Notes: generated by a model from the sequence alone, not told the origin. DNA of 64,000 nucleotides from Bin87 sp965232895 (GCA_965232895.1 OZ247430.1:806001-870000), one strand, 5' to 3'. Numbered from the stretch's first letter, positions 17,110 to 26,030 are shown. Numbers and translations: made by a program.

Positions 17110-18243
17110 CTACAGCGCCCGCAGCAACTCCTGGTAGTTCTCCCGCCCGGTCCGTCGCAGGCGCAGTTCCTCGGTGACCTCCAGGTCGCCGGAGTCCTCC
17201 AGCAGTTCCACATGGGCGACCACTTCCGTCAACGCCGCGAAGAAGTTGCCGCCCTCGAGCTTGCGTCGCTCGAAGGTCAGGCGCGTCACGTCTTCCAGGG
17301 GTTGAGGCTCCGGCCCGGCCGTGACCAGGATGCGGCCCAATCGCCGCGCGTGGAACCGGATCAGGTCCGACGCCCGCTGCGCCGTCTGGAAGTTGAACTT
17401 GTGGTTGTTGTAGAGCCGGTGCGCCGGCAGGATCGCCACCTCCGTTCCCAGGTCGGCCACCCTTTGCAGCGAACGCAGGTAAGTCAGGAGGCCATAGGAG
17501 TCGTCGGGGTCCTGGTAGTGGACTGGCAGGTTGCGTCGCACCTCGCCATTGAAATCGGTTTTCATCGTGGGGTGCGGGCTGATTTCAGGCAGCACGTGGT
17601 CGCCGGTGAAGACGATGTCGCTGCCCCTGCCGTCGCCGATAACCGCGCAGATCTCGTCTGGCGAGTGACCCGGGGCGTGCATATAGGTCAGCATGCCCTG
17701 CTGTTCCCCGTGGTTGATCGGGTGCCCGACCCGGTGCGTCCGGCGCGACGCCATGTAGCGTTGCCGCTCTTCGGAATCCGAATGCTCGAACCCGTTGGCC
17801 CGTGCCGTGGTCCACATCGCCTCTTTGATTGGAGAGTTGGTCGCCATCTGCAGGTCCCGGGGATCAAAGGGAAGCAGCGGTTGGTAAATGTCGTGCGCCC
17901 ACAGTTCCGCTCCCGACTGCTCGATGACGCGGGCCACACCTCCATCGTGGTCGGCGTGACCGTGGGTGATGATCACCCGATCGATGTCCCGTACCTCCAG
18001 TCCACCCAACACCATTCCCGTCCGCAGCAGGTCGAAAGACGCTTCGGCCCCAGGATCGATGAGCGTGAGCCCCTCGTTCTCGAAGATGTACGCCCAAGTT
18101 GGACCGGTATGCGAATGACTCTCCTGAGGAACGGCGACGGTGTGAATGGTCCGCCCGTATCCATCGGTCAACCGCAGGGTCATGCCGTTGCCGGCCGAGT
18201 CGCCATTCCGCAGGACGTCTATCTCGGTGAAGTAGTCGGGCAT
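17110..18243 (-). CDS. Metallo-beta-lactamase-fold hydrolase
   Basis: A 377-residue MBL-fold enzyme. The metal ligand motif THGHADHDGG is at about residues 93-102, a second ligand region is MHAPGHSPDE near 192, and FTGDHVLP follows at about 216. Together they support a binuclear metal hydrolase of the glyoxalase II/RNase Z-like superfamily. The extra 130 residues beyond the core, including HYQDPDDSYGLLTYLRSL and a C-terminal helical region, resemble cytosolic MBL hydrolases of unknown substrate. The start is ATG 18243, preceded by AGGAGGAACCCCCAA. Divergent transcription to the SDR gene at 18447 leaves about 200 bp for promoters. Confidence 0.9.
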   Translation of the reverse strand: MPDYFTEIDVLRNGDSAGNGMTLRLTDGYGRTIHTVAVPQESHSHTGPTWAYIFENEGLTLIDPGAEASFDLLRTGMVLGGLEVRDIDRVIITHGHADHDGGVARVIEQSGAELWAHDIYQPLLPFDPRDLQMATNSPIKEAMWTTARANGFEHSDSEERQRYMASRRTHRVGHPINHGEQQGMLTYMHAPGHSPDEICAVIGDGRGSDIVFTGDHVLPEISPHPTMKTDFNGEVRRNLPVHYQDPDDSYGLLTYLRSLQRVADLGTEVAILPAHRLYNNHKFNFQTAQRASDLIRFHARRLGRILVTAGPEPQPLEDVTRLTFERRKLEGGNFFAALTEVVAHVELLEDSGDLEVTEELRLRRTGRENYQELLRAL

Positions 18244-18393
18244 TTGGGGGTTCCTCCTGGTGCGGGAGCGGCAATAGTATTCAATACTATACGGCGCGCA
18301 TTATAACCGCTTGGCCGACCCGGTGGGGCGGACTGTTACCCACCGCCGCCGTGCCCGCGTCCGTGGCGCCGCGTCGGAAACCGCAGTTGCCCC

Positions 18394-18402
18394 TGCTATA
18401 AT
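18394..18402 (+). promoter_or_regulatory. Probable extended -10 promoter of the SDR gene
   Basis: TGCTATAAT, with a perfect TATAAT at 18397-18402, lies 45 bp before the SDR start. The -35 position has no good match, which is common with extended -10 promoters. The same TGCTAxAAT arrangement occurs before the genes at 39889, 30273 and 59270. Confidence 0.5.
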
Positions 18403-18446
18403 GCCGGCGTCGCGCCGGCAAGACGCGGACGGCAGGAGGTTGCAGG

Positions 18447-19217
18447 ATGCGATTGGAAGGCAAGGTTGCGCTCATCAGTGGAGCCGCCAGCGGTGTTGAG
18501 GGCGAATTGATGGGCTTTGGCGGCGCGGCGGCCCACATGTTCTGCCGCGAGGGAGCCAAAGTGGTCCTGGGCGATATCAACACCGAGGGTGGCGAGCGCA
18601 CCGCCGAGCAGATCCGCGCCGCCGGCGGTGACGCGATTTTCGTAAATCTCGACGTGACCCAGGAACAGGACTGGATCGACGCCGTGGCGGCGACCGTCGC
18701 CGCCTACGGCACGCTGAACGTCCTGGTGAACAACGCCGGCTCCGGCGCCCGTTACACGGTTGAGGAGACCACCGAAGAGGCATGGGACGGCCAGATGGAC
18801 GTCCACGGCAAGGGCACGTTCCTGGGAACCAAGTACGCCATCCCCGAAATGCTCAAGGCCGGCGGCGGTTCCATCGTCAACATCTCTTCCATCTACGGCC
18901 TGGTGGGGAGTCCCACCTCCACTGCCTATCATGCCGGCAAGGGCGCAATTCGGCTGTTGACCAAGAGCACCGCCGTGCAGTATGCCGCCGACAATGTCCG
19001 CGCGAATTCCATCCACCCCGGATATTGCCGCACTCCGTTGACGGCTCGGAGCTACGAGAACGAAAGGCACTTCACCTGGATCAACAAACAGATTCCCATA
19101 GGAAGAGTGGGCAACGCCGATGACATTGCTTACGGTATCGTTTTCCTGGCGTCGGATGAGTCGTCATTTATGACCGGGTCGGAACTCGTCATTGACGGCG
19201 GCACCACGGCGCAGTAG
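18447..19217 (+). CDS. Short-chain dehydrogenase/reductase
   Basis: A 256-residue SDR with NNAG near residue 92, catalytic Ser in VNISSIYGLVGSP, and Tyr/Lys in TAYHAGKGAIRLL. The C-terminus reads FMTGSELVIDGGTTAQ, as in FabG/cyclopentanol dehydrogenase-type enzymes. The glycine-rich motif is stretched: SGAASGVEGELMGFGGAAA has about seven more residues than the usual TGxxxGxG loop. Asp in VVLGDINTEGG suggests NAD specificity. ATG 18447 is preceded by GGAGG (18435-18439). It probably acts on an unknown secondary alcohol. Confidence 0.92.
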   Translation: MRLEGKVALISGAASGVEGELMGFGGAAAHMFCREGAKVVLGDINTEGGERTAEQIRAAGGDAIFVNLDVTQEQDWIDAVAATVAAYGTLNVLVNNAGSGARYTVEETTEEAWDGQMDVHGKGTFLGTKYAIPEMLKAGGGSIVNISSIYGLVGSPTSTAYHAGKGAIRLLTKSTAVQYAADNVRANSIHPGYCRTPLTARSYENERHFTWINKQIPIGRVGNADDIAYGIVFLASDESSFMTGSELVIDGGTTAQ

Positions 19218-19248
19218 CGCACCGCGCATTCTCTCCGGAGCATGGCCC

Positions 19249-19716
19249 ATGGCAGTATCCAAGGACCGGGTCCTGTTCAAAGAGCACGGTGTGCTCGTCA
19301 CCTATGAGCGGTTCATCGAGCCCGAGGGCAAGGAGTACCGCATCGAGGACATCCTCGCCGTCGACATGGAGATCGTGGAGGAAGAGTCCGACCGGCCGCC
19401 GATCCGCTGGTGGCGCACTGTTGGTGGCGGCGGAGTCATCGGGATTGCCGTCGCGGCGGTTGGCGGGTTTGCCAGCGCCTGGTTCACCATGGGGATCTTT
19501 GTCGTGCTGGTGGCGGTCGCCGTTACCTGGTGGAGCAACCGGATTCGCTCCAACAAGTTCAAGGTCTATCACGTCATCGTGACGCTGCCCACGCAGCGGG
19601 AGGACCGGCAGGAGCACCGCATCATATCGTCCACCAGCCGGTTCTTCAGCGAGCGGCTCAAGGTCGCCCTGGAACGGGCTATGGTGGAACGCCCGGCGCG
19701 GTTCGAAAACCGCTAG
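19249..19716 (+). CDS. Hypothetical two-helix membrane protein
   Basis: This 155-residue protein has a soluble N-terminus (KDRVLFKEHGVLVTYERFIE), two adjacent hydrophobic helices at about residues 65-105 (VIGIAVAAVGGFASAWFTMG and IFVVLVAVAVTWW), and a basic C-terminal half ending ALERAMVERPARFENR. The arrangement, a short beta-rich segment before paired helices, resembles proteins grouped as DUF6232, but I hold that weakly. ATG 19249 lies 31 bp after the SDR stop, so the two may be co-transcribed. Its 3' end overlaps the convergent EEP pseudogene by 38 bp. Confidence 0.65.
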   Translation: MAVSKDRVLFKEHGVLVTYERFIEPEGKEYRIEDILAVDMEIVEEESDRPPIRWWRTVGGGGVIGIAVAAVGGFASAWFTMGIFVVLVAVAVTWWSNRIRSNKFKVYHVIVTLPTQREDRQEHRIISSTSRFFSERLKVALERAMVERPARFENR

Positions 19717-20423
19717 GCATTTGGGCCAGTCGGCATACGTTTTCGGTATCCTCGGGCAGGTGATCCGGCGTAGGGTCGGCGCGCCGGCCATTCGGGTGTT
19801 GCGGCCCCATGTACTCCAAGCCGAGGGCGTTCATGCGGGCGAAGACGGTGTTCGCGCGCGACGCGAACGGGTCTGTCCCGCGCCCAAAATCAAAGTCCAT
19901 GTTCAGGTCTCCGGCGGCCAGTATACGATGTGCCGGATTGTCGACTTCGTAATTCGGGATAAATGCGGATAGGTCTGAGATGATGTGATGCGCTGCGGCG
20001 TCCGAGTAAATCCAATCTCCGACTGTCGGATGCGGCCTGAACCAGCGTGCGTACATTGACACGGCGATAAACGGTTCTCCCCCATCCAGGGGAATTACCC
20101 TGGCAGCGGCGATAGTTCCACCACAGCTTACTGCGATTTCATTACGCTGCTCTTGCGGAACAGTGGCTCGGACCTGCTTGAACCATTCCACCTCCACTCT
20201 GCCTGACAGTTTCACTACCAACGACCAGCGATCATAGTCATCTTGTGGCGACGGTTGCCAGGGATCATGTGGACTGATTGCGACATTGCCGCCGGCGGCG
20301 CCCAGCAAATCGCGCGCGCCGGGGCCGACCTTCTTGCAGCAATGCTACGTCCGCGTCCATCGCCTGCAATTCCTGCGTCGCCTGATGCCTCCTGGCGATG
20401 TTCCAGCAAACCACCTTTATCAT
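19679..20423 (-). pseudogene. Endonuclease/exonuclease/phosphatase-family protein, frameshifted
   Basis: The start at 20423 (GGAGGAA before ATG) encodes MIKVVCWNIARRHQA and MDADVALLQE, the typical N-terminus of the EEP fold with the catalytic Asn and Glu. About 20325-20335 the frame changes by one base; in the next frame the sequence continues sensibly as VGPGARDLLGAAGGN, through HRILAAGDLNMDFDF (the GDxN metal/phosphate motif), to a stop at 19679. Deleting one base restores a protein of about 247 residues. The classic C-terminal SDH motif is not seen; ADPTPDHLPED may stand in its place. A single-base sequencing error is possible. Confidence 0.8.
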
Positions 20424-20458
20424 GCTGATTCCTCCGGGCGCGAACGCCAGCGGCCCGA

Positions 20459-21439
20459 CTACCCCACCGCCTCCACGTTGGCGCAGGCTTCCATGGGTTC
20501 GCCCTTGAGGCCGGCCACCAGGTTGCGCGCGGCCAGTTTCATGGTGTTCAGGCGGGTGGGCAGGGCGGCGCTGCCGATGTGCGGGGTGATGACCAGGTTG
20601 TCCAGGGTCAGCAACGGGTCATCGATTGAGATGGGTTCTGGCGACGTCACGTCCAGGGCCGCCCGAGCAATCTGACCGTCGCGCAACGCCTCGTATAGCG
20701 CCGCGGGATCGACCACCGGTCCGCGGGATACGTTGATGAGGATGGCCGAGGGTTTCATCCTGGCCAGTTGCGGCCCGCTGATCAGGTGATGGGTTTGCGG
20801 GGTCAGGGGCACGCTGAGTACCACGAAATCGGCCTGCGCCAGGACATCGTTGAATTCGGCGTAACGCAAACCGTATGCGGCCTCCGCGTCGGGATAGCGG
20901 GTCCGCGAGTGGTAAACGATGTCCATGTCAAACCCGCCGGCGCGTTTCGCGATCTCCCGGCCGATCTGGCCCAAGCCCACGATGCCCAGACAGGCTTCGT
21001 GCACGTCCTGTCCCAGCCAGTGGGTGGGATGAAACTGGATCTGCCACCCGCCGCCGCGCAACCAGCGCTCGCTTTCCGACGTGCGCCGGGCCGCGCCCAG
21101 CAGCAAAGCCATGGCCAGGTCGGCGGTTGACTTCGCCAGCACGCCGGGGGTGTAGCCCACCGGGATGCCGCGTCGCGTCGCCTCGGTCACGTCAACATTG
21201 TCCAGCCCGACCGCCAATTGGCTGATCGCCCTCAGGCGAGGCGCCGCATCCAGCAGGTCCCCGTCCACGCGGTCCATGATGGTGGTCAGGATGCCTTCGG
21301 AATAACCGGCATGCCGGCGCAGCTCCTCCACGGACGGCGGCGTTTCTTCCGGCCACACGGTCACGTCGGCGACTTCCCTGATGATGTCCAACGCCTCGGG
21401 AAGCAGGGTACGGGTCACGAAAGCGCGAGGGGTCGACAT
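20459..21439 (-). CDS. D-2-hydroxyacid dehydrogenase (glyoxylate/hydroxypyruvate reductase-like)
   Basis: A 326-residue NAD(P)-dependent 2-hydroxyacid dehydrogenase. The Rossmann motif GLGQIGREIAKRAG is near residue 155. The catalytic Arg lies in INVSRGPVVD, the Glu in DVTSPEPISIDDPL and the His in VITPHIGSA, the triad of this family. The best guess is reduction of glyoxylate or hydroxypyruvate, since VFxTRxLPxxAL at the N-terminus (here AFVTRTLLPEAL) is typical of GRHPR-type enzymes. The start ATG 21439 has no strong ribosome binding site. It is followed, 35 bp downstream, by the broken EEP gene on the same strand. Confidence 0.92.
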   Translation of the reverse strand: MSTPRAFVTRTLLPEALDIIREVADVTVWPEETPPSVEELRRHAGYSEGILTTIMDRVDGDLLDAAPRLRAISQLAVGLDNVDVTEATRRGIPVGYTPGVLAKSTADLAMALLLGAARRTSESERWLRGGGWQIQFHPTHWLGQDVHEACLGIVGLGQIGREIAKRAGGFDMDIVYHSRTRYPDAEAAYGLRYAEFNDVLAQADFVVLSVPLTPQTHHLISGPQLARMKPSAILINVSRGPVVDPAALYEALRDGQIARAALDVTSPEPISIDDPLLTLDNLVITPHIGSAALPTRLNTMKLAARNLVAGLKGEPMEACANVEAVG

Positions 21440-21576
21440 GGCAACTCACCGCCGAATGTAATGGCGACGCCGGAATGGGACGCCGTGTAGCCGATTGTAG
21501 TGGCGGGCGGTGTCCGTTGCCAGTATTACGATCCGGACCTTTGGCCGGATGTTGCGCCACCGGATGTTTGCGCCAA

Positions 21577-21610
21577 TATAAAAGGGCCGCCGCATTGCTG
21601 CGACGGCCCC
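21577..21610 (-). terminator. Rho-independent terminator after the small ORF at 21669
   Basis: On the minus strand GGGCCGTCGCA pairs with TGCGGCGGCCC around a short loop (21584-21609) and is followed by TTTTATAT. It lies 60 bp past the stop of the gene at 21669-21950. Confidence 0.8.
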
Positions 21611-21668
21611 TGCCAACTCTCGGGCAGCGCTGGGAGGGCGGCGCTACCCGGTAGTCAGTGTTGGACGA

Positions 21669-21950
21669 TTAGACCAGCTTGGTGAAACCGTCCCGGTAGC
21701 CGCGACTTTCGGCGATCTCGCGCTCCAGGCGCGCCTGGTCGGTCATGGCGGGGCCGGCCACGACGTTCCAGAGAGCGACGAAGCTCGCGAGGATGGTCGC
21801 CTGGACCGACGGCTTGCGGGAAACTTCCCACTGCCCGAGCAGCTCGGCCGGGGTTTCCGGGATCGCGGAAACGTCGACGGCGGCCGGCGCCTCGGCGGTT
21901 TCGGCAACCGCGGACTTGTTTTCGGTTTCGTGATTGATTGCGGTAACCAT
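21669..21950 (-). CDS. Small hypothetical protein
   Basis: A 93-residue protein with no family I recognise. The N-terminal third is rich in Ala, Glu and Val (NKSAVAETAEAPAAVDVSAI) and looks disordered; the middle has VQATILASFVALWNVVAG, a weakly hydrophobic helix; the end is charged (RLEREIAESRGYRDGFTKLV). ATG 21950 has AGAGGAG upstream; an in-frame start at 22028 exists but lacks a site. The gene has its own terminator (21577-21610), supporting real expression. No neighbour suggests a function. Confidence 0.65.
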   Translation of the reverse strand: MVTAINHETENKSAVAETAEAPAAVDVSAIPETPAELLGQWEVSRKPSVQATILASFVALWNVVAGPAMTDQARLEREIAESRGYRDGFTKLV

Positions 21951-22126
21951 TTGCTTGCTCCTCTTGGCTAATACTAATAGCCCGTGATCATTTGTAAATA
22001 TGATAGCGCGCCCGCCGTATTCCGTCAAGAGATATTGAACGTTCGATTGTATAGGTTTTGTGAATATTTTAGGGGCGAGTTGTAAACCCGCCCCCAGCGA
22101 TGACCCTGACCCTGCCTGCGGATACG

Positions 22127-23569
22127 CTACAACGTTAATTTCCCTGGATTCATGATGCCGGCCGGGTCCAGCGCCCGTTTGATATCCAGCAGCGCGTCCC
22201 GGCTGACGCCCAGCTCTCGACCCAACAGATGGTGCAGTTTGATGCCCACGCCGTGGCAGTATTCCATGATCCCGCCCATATCCTGAGCCAGCGTGAGCAC
22301 CTCATCCACACCGGCAGCCAGGTTGCTCCGCACGTCGGGATCATAGCCGTCCCTACCAACTACCCGACGGTCACCGTCGGGCACCACCAGCATCGAGAAG
22401 AACTCGGGTCGACTCCAAAGGCAGTACTCCACCACCTTGATCTTCCGGGCCTCCAGTATCCGGTCGGCGCGGTGCCGGTACTCCAGGACCCGGTTGGTTG
22501 GCAGGCTCATGTGCAGGTAGTCGAAGGTGCGGCCCCACTGCCGCTGCCAGCGCTCTTCGCGGGGGCGTCCCAGGGCCGTCTGCCGGTAGTTCAGGGCGGA
22601 GTCGTGCCGGTGTTTCCAGTAGGACAGCGTCGGCTCCGGGCCCACGTCCCACCCGCCGGCGGCATCGCAAACGGATATGGTGCGGCGCAGCGCGGCATCC
22701 ACCCCTTCGCGATAGCCTTCAAACAGCAGGTGCAGCAGAACGCCTTCGCTGTCCTCGGTCAGGTCCAGGAGCGTAGGGCGGATACCCAGGGCCGCGATTT
22801 CCGATACGGCGGCGAAACCGGCATCGAAATCGGCGAACTCCATGGTCGCGTACTCGGCCGCCTCGGGTTGGCGGAACACGCGCAGCGTCGCCCGGGTTAT
22901 CACGCCAAAGACGCCCTCGCTGCCGATGAACAGGTGGTTCAAATCGGGGCCGGAAGACTGCTTGGGAACGGGCCGGGTTTCGATCACGCGGCCATCGGGC
23001 AGGACAACCTCCAGCGCCACCACCTGGTCACCCATGGGGCCGAAGGCGGCGGCGCGGTAACCCACCCCGTTGGTGGAGATGGCGCCGGCCACGCTGGCGA
23101 TGGGCACGCTGTACGGGTCGTGGCCCGGCATGAGCCCGTGGGGTTCCAGCGCGTCGTACAGGTCTTGCAGGATCAAACCGGCCTCGACCTCGGCGGTTTG
23201 CGACACCGGGTCGATATTGACCACCCGGTTCAGCCGCCCGAGATCCAGGATGATCCCGCCTTGCACCGGCAGGATCCCGCCCATCACCCCGGTGCCTCCG
23301 CCGTATGGAATCAGCGGAACCGCGGCGCTCTGGGCCAGCGCGACGATCTGAGCAACCTGGGCGGTGTCTGCCGGCCGCGCCACAGCGTCGGCCAGTCGAT
23401 CAAATGCGGCGTCGGCGTAATAGGCCCGGTACGGCGTCAGGGCGTCGGCCGAATAGCGATCCAGCTCGGCCGGCCCGGTGAGAACGTTTTCGGACCCAAC
23501 GATTTGGGTTAAGCTGGCGGCAATTTCACTGGACACCAAGTTAGCCACTGGAGGTAAATCATCTATCAA
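22127..23569 (-). CDS. FAD-binding oxidase (glycolate oxidase GlcD/lactate dehydrogenase-like)
   Basis: A flavoprotein of about 480 residues in the FAD-linked oxidase family (GlcD, D-lactate dehydrogenase, alkyldihydroxyacetonephosphate synthase). The FAD-binding PCMH domain contains the motif VPLIPYGGGTGVMGGILPVQ and PIASVAGAISTNGVGYRAA. The C-terminal FAD-oxidase domain ends DIKRALDPAGIMNPGKLTL, the canonical finish of the family. It likely oxidises a 2-hydroxyacid. The start is uncertain: TTG 23569 fits the family length and overlaps the Nudix stop by 11 bp, while GTG 23536 is an alternative. It is co-directional with the Nudix gene. Confidence 0.9.
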   Translation of the reverse strand: MIDDLPPVANLVSSEIAASLTQIVGSENVLTGPAELDRYSADALTPYRAYYADAAFDRLADAVARPADTAQVAQIVALAQSAAVPLIPYGGGTGVMGGILPVQGGIILDLGRLNRVVNIDPVSQTAEVEAGLILQDLYDALEPHGLMPGHDPYSVPIASVAGAISTNGVGYRAAAFGPMGDQVVALEVVLPDGRVIETRPVPKQSSGPDLNHLFIGSEGVFGVITRATLRVFRQPEAAEYATMEFADFDAGFAAVSEIAALGIRPTLLDLTEDSEGVLLHLLFEGYREGVDAALRRTISVCDAAGGWDVGPEPTLSYWKHRHDSALNYRQTALGRPREERWQRQWGRTFDYLHMSLPTNRVLEYRHRADRILEARKIKVVEYCLWSRPEFFSMLVVPDGDRRVVGRDGYDPDVRSNLAAGVDEVLTLAQDMGGIMEYCHGVGIKLHHLLGRELGVSRDALLDIKRALDPAGIMNPGKLTL

Positions 23570-23945
23570 CTGACCGTTGGTAGCGAGCGATGATGTTCGT
23601 GACGTTTGGATACACTGATACCACCTCTTTGCCATCCCACCACATATAGGATTCCAGTTCACGGCGGTTCATTTTTACGTCGCCACCAGCGTGTACCAGC
23701 ACTACCTTGTGAACGTTGAAACTCTCCTCGCTGTTGTAGTCGAAAAGCCGCTCCGCCTTGTACGCCCTCAACCCGAGCTCTTCACCGAGTTCTCTACAGG
23801 CGGCGGTCAGAGCGGCTTCGCCGCGTTCGATGCCTCCGCCCGGCAGAGAGTAATGTCGTCTACCCTTATCCCGAACCAGCAGGTACTTGCCGTCCCTGAC
23901 GACCAGATCGGTGGCGCGTTGGCGCTTGCGGTTTGAAGGTACCAT
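23559..23945 (-). CDS. Nudix hydrolase
   Basis: A 128-residue Nudix hydrolase. The Nudix box reads GGGIERGEAALTAACRELGE followed by ELGL, matching the GX5EX7REUXEEXGU consensus with all catalytic glutamates. The substrate, a nucleoside diphosphate linked to another group, is not evident. Start ATG 23945 is preceded by AGGAAG and lies one base after the stop of the 50-residue membrane protein (TGAGATG), so the two are probably translationally coupled. It overlaps the FAD oxidase start by a few bases. Confidence 0.9.
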   Translation of the reverse strand: MVPSNRKRQRATDLVVRDGKYLLVRDKGRRHYSLPGGGIERGEAALTAACRELGEELGLRAYKAERLFDYNSEESFNVHKVVLVHAGGDVKMNRRELESYMWWDGKEVVSVYPNVTNIIARYQRSVDR

Positions 23946-23946
23946 C

Positions 23947-24099
23947 TCACTTCCTGCCGTCCGTTCGGTCGCTGGCATATTCGTTCCGTCCGATGTATTG
24001 GCCCAGCTTGTACAGTCCATAGTTCGCCAGCAAGACCGGTACGGCAACTAACAGCACAACGGCGGCAACGAAGGCTACGGTGGATGCTGTGTCAAACAT
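23947..24099 (-). CDS. Small membrane protein coupled to the Nudix gene
   Basis: This 50-residue reading frame begins MFDTASTVAFVAAVVLLVAV, continues as a single transmembrane helix (to about residue 26) and ends with a polar tail, KLGQYIGRNEYASDRTDGRK. It sits 27 bp after the cysS stop, and its own stop is separated by one base from the Nudix start. The tight coupling and the clean hydrophobic/polar layout make it a likely real gene. No family is recognised. Confidence 0.65.
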   Translation of the reverse strand: MFDTASTVAFVAAVVLLVAVPVLLANYGLYKLGQYIGRNEYASDRTDGRK

Positions 24100-24126
24100 T
24101 GCTCATGCTCCGAGTTGCGTAAGTCA

Positions 24127-25500
24127 TCAGCCGGAGCCCTGCCGCTGCCACTGGGTACCCTGGGCGCCGTCTTCCAGGGTCACGCCCTGCTCGGCAAGGC
24201 CATCCCGGATCTGGTCCGCCAGGGCGAATTCACGGGCGGCCCGCAGTTCGGCACGCACCGATACCAGAAGATCGATGAATGGGGCCGCAGCGAGGTTGTC
24301 CTCCTGATCCGGCCGGTCCTCGAAGGTCAGGCCCAGCACGCTGCCCAGCTCACGCAGGGCAGTTTGGCCTGCATCGACGCGCTGGCCGGAGTCGCGGCCC
24401 CGGTTGATATCGCGCGCCAGGTCAAACAGGGCGGCGACGGCCTGGGGGGTGTTGAGATCATCGTCCATGGCTGCGGCGAACCTGGCGCGGTGGGTTTCGG
24501 CATCAACCTCGGGGCCAGTCCCGTTGCCGGGGATGAGCGCCCGGCGTACCCGCTCCAGGCTCCGCTCCACTGCGGCGGCGCCCTCGTCGCTGTAGGCCAG
24601 AGGGCTGCGGTAGTGACTGCTCAGGAAATACAGACGCATGGCGTCGGGGCTGTAGCGTTCCAGAGCCTCCACCACGGACACCAGGTTGCCCAGCGATTTG
24701 CTCATCTTGTCGGAGCCGAGCTGCAGGAGGCCGTTGTGCATCCAGTAGCGGGCGAAGGGCTTCGTCCCGGTGTAGCATTCGCTCTGGGCGATCTCGTTTT
24801 CGTGGTGCGGGAACACGAGATCGTGTCCGCCACCGTGGATGTCGATCTGCTCGCCAAGGTACTCCAGGGACATGGCGGTGCACTCGATGTGCCAGCCGGG
24901 CCGGCCCGGTCCCCACGGGCTCTCCCAGGAGGGCTCGCCGGGCTTGGCGCCCTTCCACAGGACGAAGTCCATGGGATGCTCTTTGTTCTCGTCCACCTGG
25001 ATGCGCGCGCCGGCGATCATGCTGTCCAGGGTGCGGTGGCTGAGCTTCCCGTAGTCGTCCTTGCTGGTCACGCGGAAATAGACGTCCCCGGCGGCGGGAT
25101 AGGCGTGGCCACGGTCGATCAGGCCGGCTATGGCGTCGATGATCCGGGGGATCTCGCGCGTGGCGCGGGGATATTCGGCGGCCCGCTGGATATTCAGCGC
25201 GTCCATCGTTTGGAAGTAATCTCCGATGAACTCCTCGACCAGTTCGTCCTCGGAGACGCCGGACTCCTGCGCTCGCTGGATTATCTTGTCGTCGATATCG
25301 GTGAAGTTCTGGACGTGGCGGACTTCATAGCCCTTGTGTTCCAGGTACCGCCGCAGGGTATCGAATACCACATAGCTCAGGGCGTGACCGACGTGAGTGG
25401 CGGAGTACGGGGTGACTCCGCACACGTACATCTTGACCCGGTTGCCGTCGGAGGGGACGAAATCCTCGACCTGTCCGCTCAGGGTGTTGTAGAGCTTCAT
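24127..25500 (-). CDS. cysS: Cysteinyl-tRNA synthetase
   Basis: A 457-residue class I aminoacyl-tRNA synthetase that charges tRNA-Cys. The zinc/active-site start MYVCGVTPYSATHVGHALSY carries the HIGH motif as HVGH; the zinc ligands follow in HIECTAMSLEYLG and HGGGHDLVFPHHENE; KMSKSLGN is the KMSKS loop. These are diagnostic of CysS. ATG 25500 starts the normal MKLYNTLSG. The gene stops with TGA, showing that UGA is used for termination here. It follows ispF by 50 bp in an ispD-X-ispF-cysS order common in bacteria. Confidence 0.97.
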   Translation of the reverse strand: MKLYNTLSGQVEDFVPSDGNRVKMYVCGVTPYSATHVGHALSYVVFDTLRRYLEHKGYEVRHVQNFTDIDDKIIQRAQESGVSEDELVEEFIGDYFQTMDALNIQRAAEYPRATREIPRIIDAIAGLIDRGHAYPAAGDVYFRVTSKDDYGKLSHRTLDSMIAGARIQVDENKEHPMDFVLWKGAKPGEPSWESPWGPGRPGWHIECTAMSLEYLGEQIDIHGGGHDLVFPHHENEIAQSECYTGTKPFARYWMHNGLLQLGSDKMSKSLGNLVSVVEALERYSPDAMRLYFLSSHYRSPLAYSDEGAAAVERSLERVRRALIPGNGTGPEVDAETHRARFAAAMDDDLNTPQAVAALFDLARDINRGRDSGQRVDAGQTALRELGSVLGLTFEDRPDQEDNLAAAPFIDLLVSVRAELRAAREFALADQIRDGLAEQGVTLEDGAQGTQWQRQGSG

Positions 25501-25550
25501 ACTGAAGGGGTAAACGGCGGCGCTTGCGCTCGTTTGATTATCGTGTCGTG

Positions 25551-26030
25551 TCAAGGCCGCCACAGCATCGCCACGGCCAAAGCCGCGATGCCTTCTTCCC
25601 GTCCGGTGAATCCCAGGTAGTCGGTGGTGGTGGCTTTGACACTGACCTGCGACTGTTCTACCGACAGAGCGGTGGCGATATTCTGACGCATCTCCGGCAC
25701 GTGGGGGGACAGCCGGGGACGTTGCGCGAGCATTGTAGCATCAACGTTGGCGATGCACCAACCACCATCGGCCAGCGCCACGGCCGTCCGTTCCAGCAGT
25801 ATCAAGCTGCTGATCCCGGCCAGGGACCGGTCTCCCGGAGGGAAGTGAGCGCCGATGTCCCCGGCGCCGGCCGCGCCCAACAAGGCGTCGATCACCGCGT
25901 GGCTGAGCGCGTCGCCGTCGCTATGGCCGGCCAGCCCGGTGGGATGCGGGATGTTGACGCCGCCAAGCACCAGCGCCCGCCCGTCAGCCAGGGCATGGGC
26001 ATCGGCTCCGGTTCCCACTCGATACTGCAC
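25551..26030 (-). CDS. ispF: 2-C-methyl-D-erythritol 2,4-cyclodiphosphate synthase
   Basis: A 159-residue enzyme of the MEP isoprenoid pathway that converts the CDP-methylerythritol phosphate intermediate to the cyclodiphosphate. Zinc-binding residues appear in GADAHAL and in AGHSDGDALSHAVIDALLGA, the family signature; IGAHFPPGD and KATTTDYLGFTGREEGIAA complete the pattern. The expected GxDxH reads GADAH. I chose GTG 26030 (VQYRVGTGAD); the open frame upstream is unrelated. It lies 41 bp after the stop of a membrane-protein gene that separates it from ispD. Confidence 0.96.
   Translation of the reverse strand: MQYRVGTGADAHALADGRALVLGGVNIPHPTGLAGHSDGDALSHAVIDALLGAAGAGDIGAHFPPGDRSLAGISSLILLERTAVALADGGWCIANVDATMLAQRPRLSPHVPEMRQNIATALSVEQSQVSVKATTTDYLGFTGREEGIAALAVAMLWRP

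Noticed and set aside
17096..17125. Hairpin GGGCGCTACAGCGCCC at the end of the metallo-hydrolase gene as terminator
   Set aside because: It includes the stop codon and has no T tract on the minus strand.
22229..23512. A 427-residue open frame on the plus strand
   Set aside because: It is the complement of the FAD oxidase gene; low-complexity His/Gly/Val content.
24115..25620. A 501-residue open frame on the plus strand
   Set aside because: It is antisense to cysS.
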